In this document: in pieces, positions 1 to 7,142 of the stretch
How the letters are laid out: every line of letters begins with the position of its first letter
Numbering within the stretch: position 1 is the stretch's first letter
DNA from: an uncultured Actinomycetes bacterium
GTDB lineage: Bacteria > Actinomycetota > Thermoleophilia > Solirubrobacterales > 70-9
DNA length: 21,629 nt
Reading direction: 5' to 3'
Assembly (NCBI GenBank): GCA_946479725.1
Contig: CAMLHB010000023.1
Location: 1-21,629, forward strand
Notes under the pieces: model-generated
Told to the model about the DNA's origin: nothing
The model's database searches: none
What the model saw: the letters and a program-made list of their open reading frames with translations, nothing else
Translations under genes and position numbers: made by a program

Positions 1-1
1 G

Positions 2-1276
2 TGGGTCTCCAACGTCCTCACCAAGGTCCTGCAGCGCGGCCGCCTTGCCGCCTACCTTGAGCAGTCGACCCGCTACATCCCCTACGACAAGCCGCTGCCG
101 GACGGCGGCTACCGCTTCTACCGCGACGACGAGCTCGGACCCGAGTTCGCGGCGGCGATGGACGAGATCTTCGCGATCTACTCGCGCTCGTTGGAGGAGG
201 TCGAAAGGTGGGCGGCGGCGCGCTGGCCCCGCGGCAAGGAGCCCGAGGCGGCCTGGCGCCGCTCGATCAAGGCCAAGGCGCTCGACCTGCTGCGCGGCCT
301 GCTGCCGGCGGCGACCCTCAGCCACGTCGGCATCTACGCCACCGGCCAGGCCTACGAGCAGCTGATCATGCGGCTGCTGTCCTCACCGCTGCCGGAGGCG
401 CGCGCCTTCGGCGGCATGATCCTCGGCGAGTTGAAGCAGGTGATGCCGAGCTTCGTCTCCCGCGTCGATCGCCCCGAGCGCGGCGGCGAGTGGATCGCCT
501 ACCTGGAGCGCCGCCGCGAGCAGACCGAGAGCTGGGTCGCGCGGCTCGGCCTCGATCGCCGCGGCTTGGGAGACGACGCCCCCTCGGTCGAGCTGCTCCA
601 CGTCGACGGCTCCGAAGAGGACCTGCTCGCCTCCTCCCTGTTCGAGTCGGCGCGTGCGCCGGAGACCGAGGTCCTCGCCCGCATCGACGTCCTCGACCGC
701 GAGGAGCGGGCGCAGCTGCTGGCGGCGATCGTCGGCGAGCGCGCCAACCGCCGCTACCGGCCCGGCCGCGGCTTCGAGGCCCTGCGCTACCGCTTCGAGA
801 TCGTCTCCGACTACGGCGCCTTCCGCGACCTGCAACGGCACCGGATGCTGACCTGCCAGTGGCAGCGGCTGAGCCCCGACCTCGGGGCCGGGATCCCCGA
901 GGAGGTGCGCGAAGCGGGCGTCGGCGATGAGTTCGAGCGCGCCCTCGAGATCTCCCGCGCCGAGTACGAGCGCCTAGCCGAGGCCGGCCTCTCCGAGCAG
1001 GCCCCCTACGCGCTCAGCCTCGCCTACCGGATCCGCTACACGCTCGACCTCAACGCCCGCGAGGCGATGCACCTGATCGAGCTGCGCTCAGGCCGCGAGG
1101 GCCACCCGACCTATCGCGCCGTTGCCCAGGCGATGCACGAGCGAATCGCCGCCGTCCATCCCGGGGTGGCGGCGGCGATGTCCCACGTCGACAGCTCGGT
1201 GGAGCCGCGGCTGGAGCGGATCATGAGCGAGATCCGCACCCACCGCAAGCGCGTCAGCGCCGGTCACTCCGAGTAG
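2..1276 (+). CDS. Tandem ThyX-like (FAD-dependent thymidylate synthase family) protein, 5' truncated
   Basis: The open frame enters from the left edge, so the true start lies outside the window; about 424 residues are visible. The second visible codon block reads RGRLAAYLEQSTRY (35-76), which aligns with the ThyX signature RHRxxSxNEQSxRY but has Gly for the central His. About 260 residues later a second copy of the core appears, with RHRMLTCQWQ at 836-865; here RHR is intact but the Ser at the end of RHR-x7-S is replaced. Known ThyX enzymes are about 220-250 aa and homotetrameric, make dTMP from dUMP, and bind FAD through this motif. This looks like a fused two-domain relative whose motifs have each decayed differently, so thymidylate synthase activity is uncertain. 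Its 3' end overlaps the convergent membrane-protein gene by 23 bp. Family assignment is good; catalytic function is inferred. Confidence 0.8.
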   Translation, partial: WVSNVLTKVLQRGRLAAYLEQSTRYIPYDKPLPDGGYRFYRDDELGPEFAAAMDEIFAIYSRSLEEVERWAAARWPRGKEPEAAWRRSIKAKALDLLRGLLPAATLSHVGIYATGQAYEQLIMRLLSSPLPEARAFGGMILGELKQVMPSFVSRVDRPERGGEWIAYLERRREQTESWVARLGLDRRGLGDDAPSVELLHVDGSEEDLLASSLFESARAPETEVLARIDVLDREERAQLLAAIVGERANRRYRPGRGFEALRYRFEIVSDYGAFRDLQRHRMLTCQWQRLSPDLGAGIPEEVREAGVGDEFERALEISRAEYERLAEAGLSEQAPYALSLAYRIRYTLDLNAREAMHLIELRSGREGHPTYRAVAQAMHERIAAVHPGVAAAMSHVDSSVEPRLERIMSEIRTHRKRVSAGHSE

Positions 1277-2177
1277 CGTCGTCCTCCCCGTCCCCGTTCT
1301 CCTCCCAGCTTCCCTCGGGCTCGAGTTCGGCCGCGGCTCTCTCCCCCGGCGTCGGCCAGGGAACCGCTTCGCCCGCCTCCCAGGCCGGCGGTTTGCCGCC
1401 GGGCACGAGCCCTAACGCGAGCAGGCCCAAGTAAACGAAGAAGACGAGGGTGACGACGAGGAGCGGGCCGAGCAGGAAGGCGATCCCGGCGACCATTCCC
1501 AGCGAGCCCCAGAAGCGGGAGAGGATCCCGGTGCGCATCGCCCACAGACCGGTGTAGATCAGAGCAGCGATGAAGCCGAAGGTGCCGGCGAGGCTGAGCC
1601 CGGTGACGATCGGCGTCAGCGTCGATTCGGCGACCGCTTCTGAGGCTTCGTCGTCTTCCAACTTGCGCTTCTTGCAGGCCTGCAGCGGGCTTTCGCCCTT
1701 GGCCGGTTCGTATTCGTCGAGCAGGAACTTGTTGCCTTCGTCCTGCTTCTCCTTGCTGCATTCTTCCCGCGCTTCCTTCGGCGTCAGCGAGGGGTCGGCC
1801 TTGCCGGCGAGGAAGTTGTCGGCGCCTTCGTTGGTGACGCCGATCGAGAAGGCCGAGGAGGCGGCGAGGAAGAGTGGCGCGGCGACCACCAGGCCGATCA
1901 GCTGCGGGCGGACGCTGTCGCTGCGGGCGGCGACGGCGCGAAAGAGGTAGACGAGGGGCAGCGCCAGCAGCAGGAAGGCGAGCACCTGCATCAGGCCGGA
2001 GAGCAGGACCTGGCCGCCGTGGGCGTTGACTTCCCGCAGCAGCTCCGCCTCACCGTCGCCGCTGACGTTGACCGGCCGCGAGGCGACCAGGAGGACGATC
2101 GCGGCGATGCTGGCGATCCCGACCGGAATCGCCCAGCGCTTCTCCCTGGCCCGGACCGCGGCCCTGTCGTCTTGCAT
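1254..2177 (-). CDS. Five-TM membrane protein with a charged extracytoplasmic loop
   Basis: A 307-residue integral membrane protein that I do not recognise by name. Hydrophobic segments lie at roughly residues 15-33, 56-80, 92-113, 187-212 and 222-258. Between the third and fourth is a loop of about 75 very polar residues (Lys/Glu-rich) with two cysteines (C140, C168) that could form a disulfide if exported. The C-terminal 45 residues are acidic and proline-rich, probably cytoplasmic. The ATG directly follows the TAG of the upstream CBS gene (TAGATG), and the purine-rich GAGAGGGGA three bases before the ATG is a good ribosome binding site, so the two genes are almost certainly co-transcribed and translationally coupled. 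No catalytic motif is visible. Function unknown. Confidence 0.8.
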   Translation of the reverse strand: MQDDRAAVRAREKRWAIPVGIASIAAIVLLVASRPVNVSGDGEAELLREVNAHGGQVLLSGLMQVLAFLLLALPLVYLFRAVAARSDSVRPQLIGLVVAAPLFLAASSAFSIGVTNEGADNFLAGKADPSLTPKEAREECSKEKQDEGNKFLLDEYEPAKGESPLQACKKRKLEDDEASEAVAESTLTPIVTGLSLAGTFGFIAALIYTGLWAMRTGILSRFWGSLGMVAGIAFLLGPLLVVTLVFFVYLGLLALGLVPGGKPPAWEAGEAVPWPTPGERAAAELEPEGSWEENGDGEDDATRSDRR

Positions 2178-2624
2178 CTATCCCCTCTCGTGGAAGTAGA
2201 ACTGGGGCAGGGCCCCTTCGATCACGTCCTGGGTCATCTTCTGCGCCACCTCGAGGTTGCCGCTGCGGACGGCGATGTCGTCGAGGCTGACGATCCCGAC
2301 CAGCTCCTCCTCGCGAACGACCGGCAGGCGGCGCACGCGGTGCTGGACCATCAGCGCCGCCGCCTCGTCGAGGTCCATCTCCGGCTCGCCGCAGACCAGC
2401 GGCCGCGAGGCGTGCTCGATCGCCGGCGACGCCGGCTCGGCGCCCTCGGCGAAGACGCGCAGGGTGAGGTCGCGGTCGGTCAGAATCGCCACCGGCTTGC
2501 CGGCGGAGTCGACGATGACGACCGAGCCGACCCGGTGGTCGCGCATCAGCCTCGCCACCTCCAGAGCGCTCGCCTCCGCGGTCGCGGTGACGACGCCCGA
2601 GGTCATGATCTCGCTGAGGCGCAC
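2178..2624 (-). CDS. Tandem CBS-domain protein
   Basis: A 148-residue protein made of two CBS motifs: residues about 7-60 (EIMTSGVVTATAEA through VAILTDRDL) and about 75-130 (RRLPVVREEELVGIVSLDD). This is the usual length of stand-alone CBS-pair proteins, which bind adenine nucleotides or similar ligands and act as energy or ligand sensors. I chose the GTG at 2622-2624 because family members begin 'M.VSEIMT', four to six residues before the IMT; an upstream in-frame ATG at 2711 would add 29 low-complexity Arg/Gly residues and overlap the divergent gene at 2645. There is no clear Shine-Dalgarno, so the message may be leaderless. It heads a two-gene unit with the membrane protein that starts on its stop codon; the CBS pair may regulate that protein (inference). 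Confidence 0.88.
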   Translation of the reverse strand: MRLSEIMTSGVVTATAEASALEVARLMRDHRVGSVVIVDSAGKPVAILTDRDLTLRVFAEGAEPASPAIEHASRPLVCGEPEMDLDEAAALMVQHRVRRLPVVREEELVGIVSLDDIAVRSGNLEVAQKMTQDVIEGALPQFYFHERG

Positions 2625-2644
2625 GACGCGTACGCTACCCGAGC

Positions 2645-3277
2645 ATGGAGCGAGCCGAGAGCCCCCACGCCGTCGTCCCGCTCGAGGCGGGAGCCGGCCC
2701 CGACAACCCACCCTGCCCCGCCTGCGGCGAGCCGCTCTTCGGCTGGATCGGCCAGCGCGCGGGGATCGCGGGGCCGGTGCGCCGCTGCGAGAGCTGCGGC
2801 CTGGCCGTGGTCGGCGACCCGATCGGGGCCGAGGAGGCGCTGCGCGACCTCGACCGACTGCGCGAGGGCGAGACGATCGCGATCGAGAACCGCGCCGGCT
2901 TTGGCTGCTCGCTGGGCGGCGCCGGCTGGTCTGGCCTGCATCCCGAGTCCCGCTGCCTCTTCACCGTCGAGGCGGTGCGGCGGCTGATCGCCCGCCGCGA
3001 CCAGGTCGTGAAGAAGCGCCGCTGGCGGCCCCTCGCAGGCCTCGCCGCCACCTGGCAGACGCTGCTGAACAGCGTCACCTTCGGCCGCAACGTCGCCCTC
3101 GGCGCCCTGCGAAACGCCCCCGCCGCCCTCGCCGCCGAACCCTGGCAACGGCGCATCGACGCCCTCGCCAGCATCGTCCTCGCGATCCCGGCGCTGCTGA
3201 TCGCGATCCCGGTCGAGCTCGCCGGCGGCCTCGTCGGCCGCGGCGCCGTGATCTCGATCCGGATCGAGCTGTTCTAA
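2645..3277 (+). CDS. Zinc-ribbon protein with C-terminal membrane segment
   Basis: A 210-residue protein, not recognised by name. Near the N-terminus are two CxxC pairs (C24/C27 and C48/C51), a probable structural zinc ribbon. The middle is Arg-rich and amphipathic, and residues about 165-200 form one or two hydrophobic segments, so the protein is probably anchored in the membrane with the zinc ribbon in the cytoplasm. The first segment of the family resembles the zinc-ribbon head often found before SAM-dependent methyltransferases, but no methyltransferase motif follows. It is divergent from the CBS gene, with only 20 bp between the chosen starts, so both may be leaderless or share a promoter region. 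Its 3' side holds the structured repeat described at 3283-3390. Confidence 0.72.
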   Translation: MERAESPHAVVPLEAGAGPDNPPCPACGEPLFGWIGQRAGIAGPVRRCESCGLAVVGDPIGAEEALRDLDRLREGETIAIENRAGFGCSLGGAGWSGLHPESRCLFTVEAVRRLIARRDQVVKKRRWRPLAGLAATWQTLLNSVTFGRNVALGALRNAPAALAAEPWQRRIDALASIVLAIPALLIAIPVELAGGLVGRGAVISIRIELF

Positions 3278-3282
3278 CAGAC

Positions 3283-3390
3283 CTCCTGAGGTTCTCGGAG
3301 CAAGCAGTCCAAGGACGCAAGGAGACTGAATAGCAGCGCTATTCAGTCGACTGAGGACACCGGAATGCGCCGCTCCGAGGGCCTCAGGAG
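3283..3390 (+). repeat. Structured intergenic element A, copy 1
   Basis: Core 3311-3358 reads AAGGACGCAAGGA, then an 11-bp perfect hairpin (3324-3334 with 3338-3348, loop AGC), then GACTGAGGAC. The same core occurs at 4427-4474. Outside the core an 18-bp helix (3283-3300 with 3373-3390, two G-U pairs) can enclose the whole unit. It sits between convergent genes and runs into the end of the minus-strand gene. It could be a bidirectional terminator, a 3'-UTR RNA or a dispersed repeat; no uridine run follows it. Confidence 0.75.
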
Positions 3391-3647
3391 AGGCCTTCGC
3401 GGGCCTCGCGGACCAGGGTGACTGCCTCGGGAAAGAGGACGCGGATCGCGTCGCGGACCTGCATCGCCTGCTCGTCGGCGCTGCCGGTCAGGTCGAGGCG
3501 GCCGATCGAGGCGACGGTCATCTCGACCGCCAGCTTGATCGCGTTGTCGGCCCAGGCGACGCGCTGGGAGGACTGCATCTGCTCCTGCAGCTCCTCCATA
3601 CGGGCGCGGAACTCCTCTGGGTCGCCGAAGAGGTTGAAGCCCTCCAT
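3384..3647 (-). CDS. Short soluble hypothetical protein
   Basis: An 87-residue protein without signal peptide or membrane segment. It begins MEGFNLFGDPEEFRARMEEL and is predicted mostly helical, with a Glu/Arg/Gln-rich first helix, a central amphipathic stretch (AVEMTVASIGRLDL) and a C-terminal helix ending in REAREGLS. Coding periodicity is normal and composition is that of the backbone. The ATG at 3647 was chosen because upstream sequence in this frame is an Arg/Pro-rich antisense shadow of the divergent gene. An AGG four bases before the ATG is a weak ribosome binding site. I do not recognise the family. Element A copy 1 overlaps its last codons, and the divergent prepilin-like gene starts 95 bp upstream, so the two may share a regulatory region. 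Confidence 0.62.
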   Translation of the reverse strand: MEGFNLFGDPEEFRARMEELQEQMQSSQRVAWADNAIKLAVEMTVASIGRLDLTGSADEQAMQVRDAIRVLFPEAVTLVREAREGLS

Positions 3648-3742
3648 CAACCTGCATGTAAGCAGAAGCGACCCATTGGCGGGACGCAATCGTCTGCTTC
3701 TGCGCGCCACGCTTGCGCCGAGCTGCCCTAGCGTCGTTCTCG

Positions 3743-4402
3743 ATGGGACGGCAGCGAGAGCGGGAGCGGGGATCGGCCAGCGTCGAGCAGGCCGGATTGG
3801 CGGCACTCGTCGCCCTGCTGCTGCTCGCCGGCATCGCCGCGGTCGCCTCCGGAGGCAAGGTCGACGCCGGCCGCAGCCTCGCCGGGGCGATCGGCCGCAA
3901 GCTGCGCTGCGCTCCTCATCTTCCCGACGCCTGCCGCCACCACCCGCTGGTCCCGGCCTACGGCTGGCCGCTGGCGCGGCTGGTCCGGGCCCTGGCACCG
4001 GCGCCCACCGCACTCCCCGGTCCCTCGGGGCTGCCGCTGATGCCGGTCGACTTCCGCCGCTGCCGCCGCGAAAGCTGCGCCGTCGCCGCCGGGCCGCACC
4101 TGACCGCCTCGCGCCGTCGCATCACCGCTTTCACCGAGCTGATCGACCGCCGCGACTCCGCCGGCCTGATCGAAATCGTCTACTGGGAGTACCGGCCGAC
4201 GATCGGGTGGGCCCGCGTCGTCCGTCAAGCCGCCCAGGCTGACGTCGATGCCGCCGCGGGCACCCCCGTCCTGCTCGAGGACGACCCGGCCCTCGTCCCG
4301 CTGGAGACCCTGCCGGGCCGCAACCACTACGAGTTCCCGCCAAACGAGCGACCCCCCTGGCAGTGGCGCATCGCCGGCCGCTACCCGGGTTGGTCCTCTT
4401 GA
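3743..4402 (+). CDS. Secreted protein with type IV (class III) prepilin-like leader
   Basis: A 219-residue protein. It starts with a short basic leader ending RERERG, followed by SASVEQAGLAALVALLLLAG. Gly, then Glu at the fifth position, then about 20 hydrophobic residues is the pattern that prepilin peptidase (TadV/PilD type) cleaves in Flp and TadE-like pseudopilins. The rest (about residues 40-219) is polar, has scattered cysteines (RCAPH, DACRH, RRCRRESCA) and ends in a Trp/Pro-rich tail. It is much longer than a Flp pilin (about 50-70 aa) and unlike TadE beyond the leader. The ATG at 3743 was chosen over one 30 bases upstream because it puts the basic residues directly before the cleavage site. 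No tad secretion genes are in the window. Cleavage and pilus association are inferred. Confidence 0.7.
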   Translation: MGRQRERERGSASVEQAGLAALVALLLLAGIAAVASGGKVDAGRSLAGAIGRKLRCAPHLPDACRHHPLVPAYGWPLARLVRALAPAPTALPGPSGLPLMPVDFRRCRRESCAVAAGPHLTASRRRITAFTELIDRRDSAGLIEIVYWEYRPTIGWARVVRQAAQADVDAAAGTPVLLEDDPALVPLETLPGRNHYEFPPNERPPWQWRIAGRYPGWSS

Positions 4403-4502
4403 GGCGAGGCTCAGAGGTCGCCAGGCAAGGACGCAGGGAGCCCGAATAGCAGCGCTATTCGGGCGACTGAGGACGCAGCATGGCGGCGTCTGAGGCCGCC
4501 TC
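4401..4502 (+). repeat. Structured intergenic element A, copy 2
   Basis: Core 4427-4474 matches copy 1: AAGGACGCAGGGA, an 11-bp hairpin (4440-4450 with 4454-4464, loop AGC), then GACTGAGGAC. Compared with copy 1 the stem has two changed pairs, A-T to C-G and T-A to C-G, both compensated. An outer helix again encloses it (4401-4422 with 4482-4502, one bulge, two mismatches, one G-U), but its sequence is unrelated to the outer helix of copy 1. It spans the stop codons of two convergent genes. Confidence 0.75.
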
Positions 4503-5450
4503 CTCCTGCGCCTGGCGGATCAGGCCGCGCCAGTCGGTGGTCCGGAAGACCAGGAGGATCGCGAGGAAGCCGAGCACCACGGACCAGGCGGCCATCGCGA
4601 TCTGGGTGCCGACCGAGAAGGAGAGGACGGCGGTGCGGGTCGGGCCGTTGAGGGTCGCCACCAGCAGCGCCTGCTGGGCGCCGGCGCCGCCGGGGGTGAA
4701 GGGGACGATGTTGGCGATCGCCTGGACGCTCATCACCAGCATCACGCTGCCGACCGAGCCGCCGATCCCGAAGGCCTCGAGGAAGAACCAGAAGGCGGCG
4801 AAGCGGCAGAGCCAGGCGATCCCCTGCCAGGCGAAGACCTCGCGCATGTAGCGGCTCGGCTCGGTGAGGATGACGAGGCCCTGGCGGACGCGGGCCCAGA
4901 AGCGGCGGACCCGGTGGGCGAGCAGGTAGATGCCGATCGCGATCGCCAGCAGGGTCGCGGCGACGGCGATGAAGAAGAGCTTCGGGTGGTCCGCCCAGAA
5001 GGAGATCTCGAAAGCCGGCAGGTCGGGGATCCGCGGCAGCGGCGGCAGCAGTCCCTGGCTGATCGCGTAGAGCAGGACGAGGATCCCAACCGAGGTGTCG
5101 AAGACCGTCTGCACGAGAAAGGAGGAGGTGACCGCCGGATACGAGGAGTCGGGAATCTGGCGTTTGACCAGGAAGACCTTGGTGACGTCGCCGGCGTGGG
5201 CGGGGACGACGGCGTTGATGCCGGCGCCGGCGAGGTAGGCCGCCGAGAGGGGCAGGAAGGGGATCTCCTTGTCGGGGTAGGCGGCCCGCAGCACGTTGCG
5301 CCAGGCCCAGGCGCGGGCCAGCTGCATCGCCAGCAGGCAGAGCAGCGCCAGCCCGAAAGTGGTCCAGTCGATTTCCGAGAGGTGGCGGAAGAATTCGGTC
5401 GAGGCGTCGAAGAAGCGGGAGAAGTTGGCCTGGAGATCGGCGGCGGGCAT
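4455..5450 (-). CDS. Flippase-like / lysylphosphatidylglycerol synthase TM-domain protein
   Basis: A 331-residue polytopic membrane protein of the AglD/MprF-N-terminal type (UPF0104). Eight or so hydrophobic segments can be counted. Family-typical stretches are LAGAGINAVVPAHAGDVTKV in the N-terminal half and ANIVPFTPGGAGAQQALLVA near the C-terminus; the paired small-residue/Pro loops mark this superfamily. Members move or modify lipid-linked substrates such as glycolipids or aminoacyl-lipids; the specific substrate cannot be told here because no synthase domain is attached. The ATG at 5450 was chosen because the longer frame (to 5507) adds a leader without membrane character and would overlap the divergent sulfotransferase promoter region. 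The stop codon lies inside element A copy 2. Assignment to the superfamily is firm; function is general. Confidence 0.85.
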   Translation of the reverse strand: MPAADLQANFSRFFDASTEFFRHLSEIDWTTFGLALLCLLAMQLARAWAWRNVLRAAYPDKEIPFLPLSAAYLAGAGINAVVPAHAGDVTKVFLVKRQIPDSSYPAVTSSFLVQTVFDTSVGILVLLYAISQGLLPPLPRIPDLPAFEISFWADHPKLFFIAVAATLLAIAIGIYLLAHRVRRFWARVRQGLVILTEPSRYMREVFAWQGIAWLCRFAAFWFFLEAFGIGGSVGSVMLVMSVQAIANIVPFTPGGAGAQQALLVATLNGPTRTAVLSFSVGTQIAMAAWSVVLGFLAILLVFRTTDWRGLIRQAQEEAASDAAMLRPQSPE

Positions 5451-5454
5451 CGCA

Positions 5455-5465
5455 GCTAGACTAGC
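5455..5465. promoter_or_regulatory. Short perfect inverted repeat in a divergent promoter region
   Basis: GCTAG-A-CTAGC lies five bases upstream of the flippase-like ATG and about 70 bases upstream of the sulfotransferase start. An A/T-richer palindrome in a divergent spacer could be an operator or part of a -10 region. At 11 bases it may be chance. Confidence 0.2.
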
Positions 5466-5535
5466 CACGCTCGTGCCGGATACGGACACGCACACCTTGC
5501 CCCCCACCGCCGCCAGAGACCTCGCCGACGTAGCG

Positions 5536-6462
5536 ATGTGCGATCGCGCCCGCGAGCGCTACGCGGCCGACCGCAAGAGCCGCTGGCGCAAGCGGCGCAA
5601 GCGCCATGCCCAGCTGCCGAACCTGATCATCATCGGCGGGCTCAAGTGCGGGACGACCAGCATCCACCACTACCTCGGCCTCCATCCGGAAATCCAGATG
5701 TCGAAGCCGAAGGAGCTGAACTTCTTCGTCGAGGAGCTGAACTGGGACCTCGGCCTCGACTGGTACGCGAGCCGCTTCGACGACCGCTTCAAGGTCCGCG
5801 GCGAGTCCTCGCCCCACTACACCAACCTGCCCCGCTTCGAGGGAGTCGCCGAGCGGATCAAGCAGAACTGCCCCGACGCCCAGCTCCTCTACATGGTCCG
5901 CGACCCGATCAAGCGGATCCTCTCGCACTGGGTCCACGCCACCGGCGCCGGCTACGAGACCGGCGACCTGGTCGAGGTCCTCTCCCGGCCCGACAACTCC
6001 TACACCAACCGCTCCAAGTACTGGATGCAGCTGCAGCCCTACCTCGAGCGCTTCGACCGCTCGCAGATCGAGATCATCACCCAGGAGGAGCTGCAGACCG
6101 AACGCGAGGAGACGATGCGCAAGGCCTTCGCCTTCGCCGGTGTCGACGAGACCTTCACCTCCGAGCAGTTCGACCGCGAGTGGGAGAAGTCGAGCGCCAA
6201 GGAGGGCGACAAATACCAGCTGATGGAGAAGCTGGTGAAGCTGCCGGGCCTGCGCTCATTCGACCGCAACTTCGACCGTTTCCCCGAGTCCCTGCGCTGG
6301 CTGGTCGAGAAGGTCGTCCACGACCCCGACAAGCCGCCGGCGCCGAAGCCGAAGCTCCCCGACGACCTCTTCGAGACCATCCGCGGCCGCTTCACCGAGG
6401 ACGTCGGCGAGCTGCAGAAGTTCGCCGGCCGCGAGTTCGCCGGCTGGCACGACTACTCCTGA
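5536..6462 (+). CDS. PAPS-dependent sulfotransferase
   Basis: A 308-residue cytoplasmic sulfotransferase (Sulfotransfer_1/heparan N-deacetylase-N-sulfotransferase-like group). The 5'-phosphosulfate loop is GGLKCGTTSIHHYL (residues 34-47), with K37 as the expected catalytic lysine; the 3'-phosphate-binding motif is LYMVRDPIKRILSHW (118-132), with R122 and S130. SKPKELNFF (56-64) is the usual acceptor-side segment of this family. Such enzymes transfer sulfate from PAPS to carbohydrate or small-molecule hydroxyls or amines; the acceptor is unknown. Length is typical (about 280-320). I chose ATG 5536, giving an Arg/Lys-rich N-terminus; an in-frame GTG at 5473 is possible but leaves only 22 bp to the divergent gene. 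It is followed two bases after its stop by element B copy 1. Confidence 0.9.
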   Translation: MCDRARERYAADRKSRWRKRRKRHAQLPNLIIIGGLKCGTTSIHHYLGLHPEIQMSKPKELNFFVEELNWDLGLDWYASRFDDRFKVRGESSPHYTNLPRFEGVAERIKQNCPDAQLLYMVRDPIKRILSHWVHATGAGYETGDLVEVLSRPDNSYTNRSKYWMQLQPYLERFDRSQIEIITQEELQTEREETMRKAFAFAGVDETFTSEQFDREWEKSSAKEGDKYQLMEKLVKLPGLRSFDRNFDRFPESLRWLVEKVVHDPDKPPAPKPKLPDDLFETIRGRFTEDVGELQKFAGREFAGWHDYS

Positions 6463-6464
6463 CC

Positions 6465-6504
6465 CCTCCGAGGTTGTCCTCGCCATAGCGGGGTGAATCT
6501 CGGA
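6465..6504 (+). terminator. Element B copy 1: 40-nt stem-loop just after a stop codon
   Basis: A 40-nt element with outer helix TCCGAG/CTCGGA (6467-6472, 6499-6504) and inner hairpin CCTCGC-CATA-GCGGGG (6478-6493, one T-G pair), joined by GTTGT and TGAAT. A copy 35/40 identical lies on the minus strand at 21380-21419. In both places it begins 2-3 bases after a stop codon in the same orientation, which fits a 3'-end element or Rho-independent-like terminator without a T-run. The next gene starts 22 bases downstream. Confidence 0.6.
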
Positions 6505-6526
6505 ATCGTGGGTAGTTTTTGATCCG

Positions 6527-7090
6527 ATGCGGCGGCTTTTGCCAGACCCTGGGGAGACGACCGTCTCCGAGCAGCTGGAGACCTACCGGCCCGCCGAGCA
6601 GGCACCGGGGGACCGGCCGTTCCTGGCGATGAACTTCGTCGCCACGCTGGACGGGCGGGCGACGATCGACGGGCGCTCGGGCGCCATCGGCTCCAGCACG
6701 GACACGGAGATGATGGCCGGGCTGCGTGAGCGTTTCGATGCGGTGATGATCGGAGCGGGGACGAAGCGGGTCGAGCGCTACGAAGGTCTCGAGAAGCGCT
6801 TGGTCGTGGTGCAAAGCCAGAACGGTGAGCTCGCCGATCTTGGTGCGCTGCTCGGATCGCTTCGAGAGGAAGGCGTGCGAGCGGTGGTGTGCGAGGGCGG
6901 CCCGACCCTGCACGGCTCGCTGCTGGCGGCGGGGCTGGTCGACGAGCTCTTCCTGACGATCTCGCCCAAGATGAGCGGTGGCCAGGCGCCGCGGATCCTC
7001 GAGGGACCGCTGCCGGGCGTGATCGAGATGGAGCTGGCCTGGCTGCTGGAGGAGGACGGCGAGCTCTTCGCCCGCTACCGGCGGGCCTGA
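6527..7090 (+). CDS. RibD C-terminal (dihydrofolate reductase-like) reductase, compact form
   Basis: A 187-residue protein of the RibD_C family, NADPH-dependent reductases of the riboflavin pathway (5-amino-6-ribosylamino-uracil phosphate reductase) and relatives. Visible motifs: MNFVATLDGRATIDGRSGAI (about 34-53, substrate and phosphate side), AVMIGAGTKRVERY (about 72-85, nucleotide-binding turn), VVCEGGPTLHGSLLAAGLVD (about 119-138) and ELFLTISPKMSGG. Stand-alone members are usually 220-250 residues; here the segment after RVERY that normally carries a proline-rich loop and a further strand is shortened, and it goes almost directly to KRLVVVQS. No deaminase domain and no other rib gene is present, so it may be a diverged reductase outside riboflavin synthesis. 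No Shine-Dalgarno is obvious before the ATG. No FMN riboswitch is visible. Confidence 0.82.
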   Translation: MRRLLPDPGETTVSEQLETYRPAEQAPGDRPFLAMNFVATLDGRATIDGRSGAIGSSTDTEMMAGLRERFDAVMIGAGTKRVERYEGLEKRLVVVQSQNGELADLGALLGSLREEGVRAVVCEGGPTLHGSLLAAGLVDELFLTISPKMSGGQAPRILEGPLPGVIEMELAWLLEEDGELFARYRRA

Positions 7091-7142
7091 GCCGCTCATC
7101 GAATACCGTTCCTCACTCGAAGCGGACGAGGAGAGGACGGAG

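Noticed and set aside
2603..3174. Minus-strand frames of about 180 codons opposite the zinc-ribbon gene
   Set aside because: Low-complexity Arg/Ser runs (RSRSRSRS) and no family features; the plus strand has two CxxC pairs and a membrane helix.
6463..6526. FMN riboswitch upstream of the RibD-like gene
   Set aside because: The spacer is only 64 bases, shorter than the FMN aptamer, and it lacks its conserved core; the structure there is element B, which also occurs before an unrelated gene.
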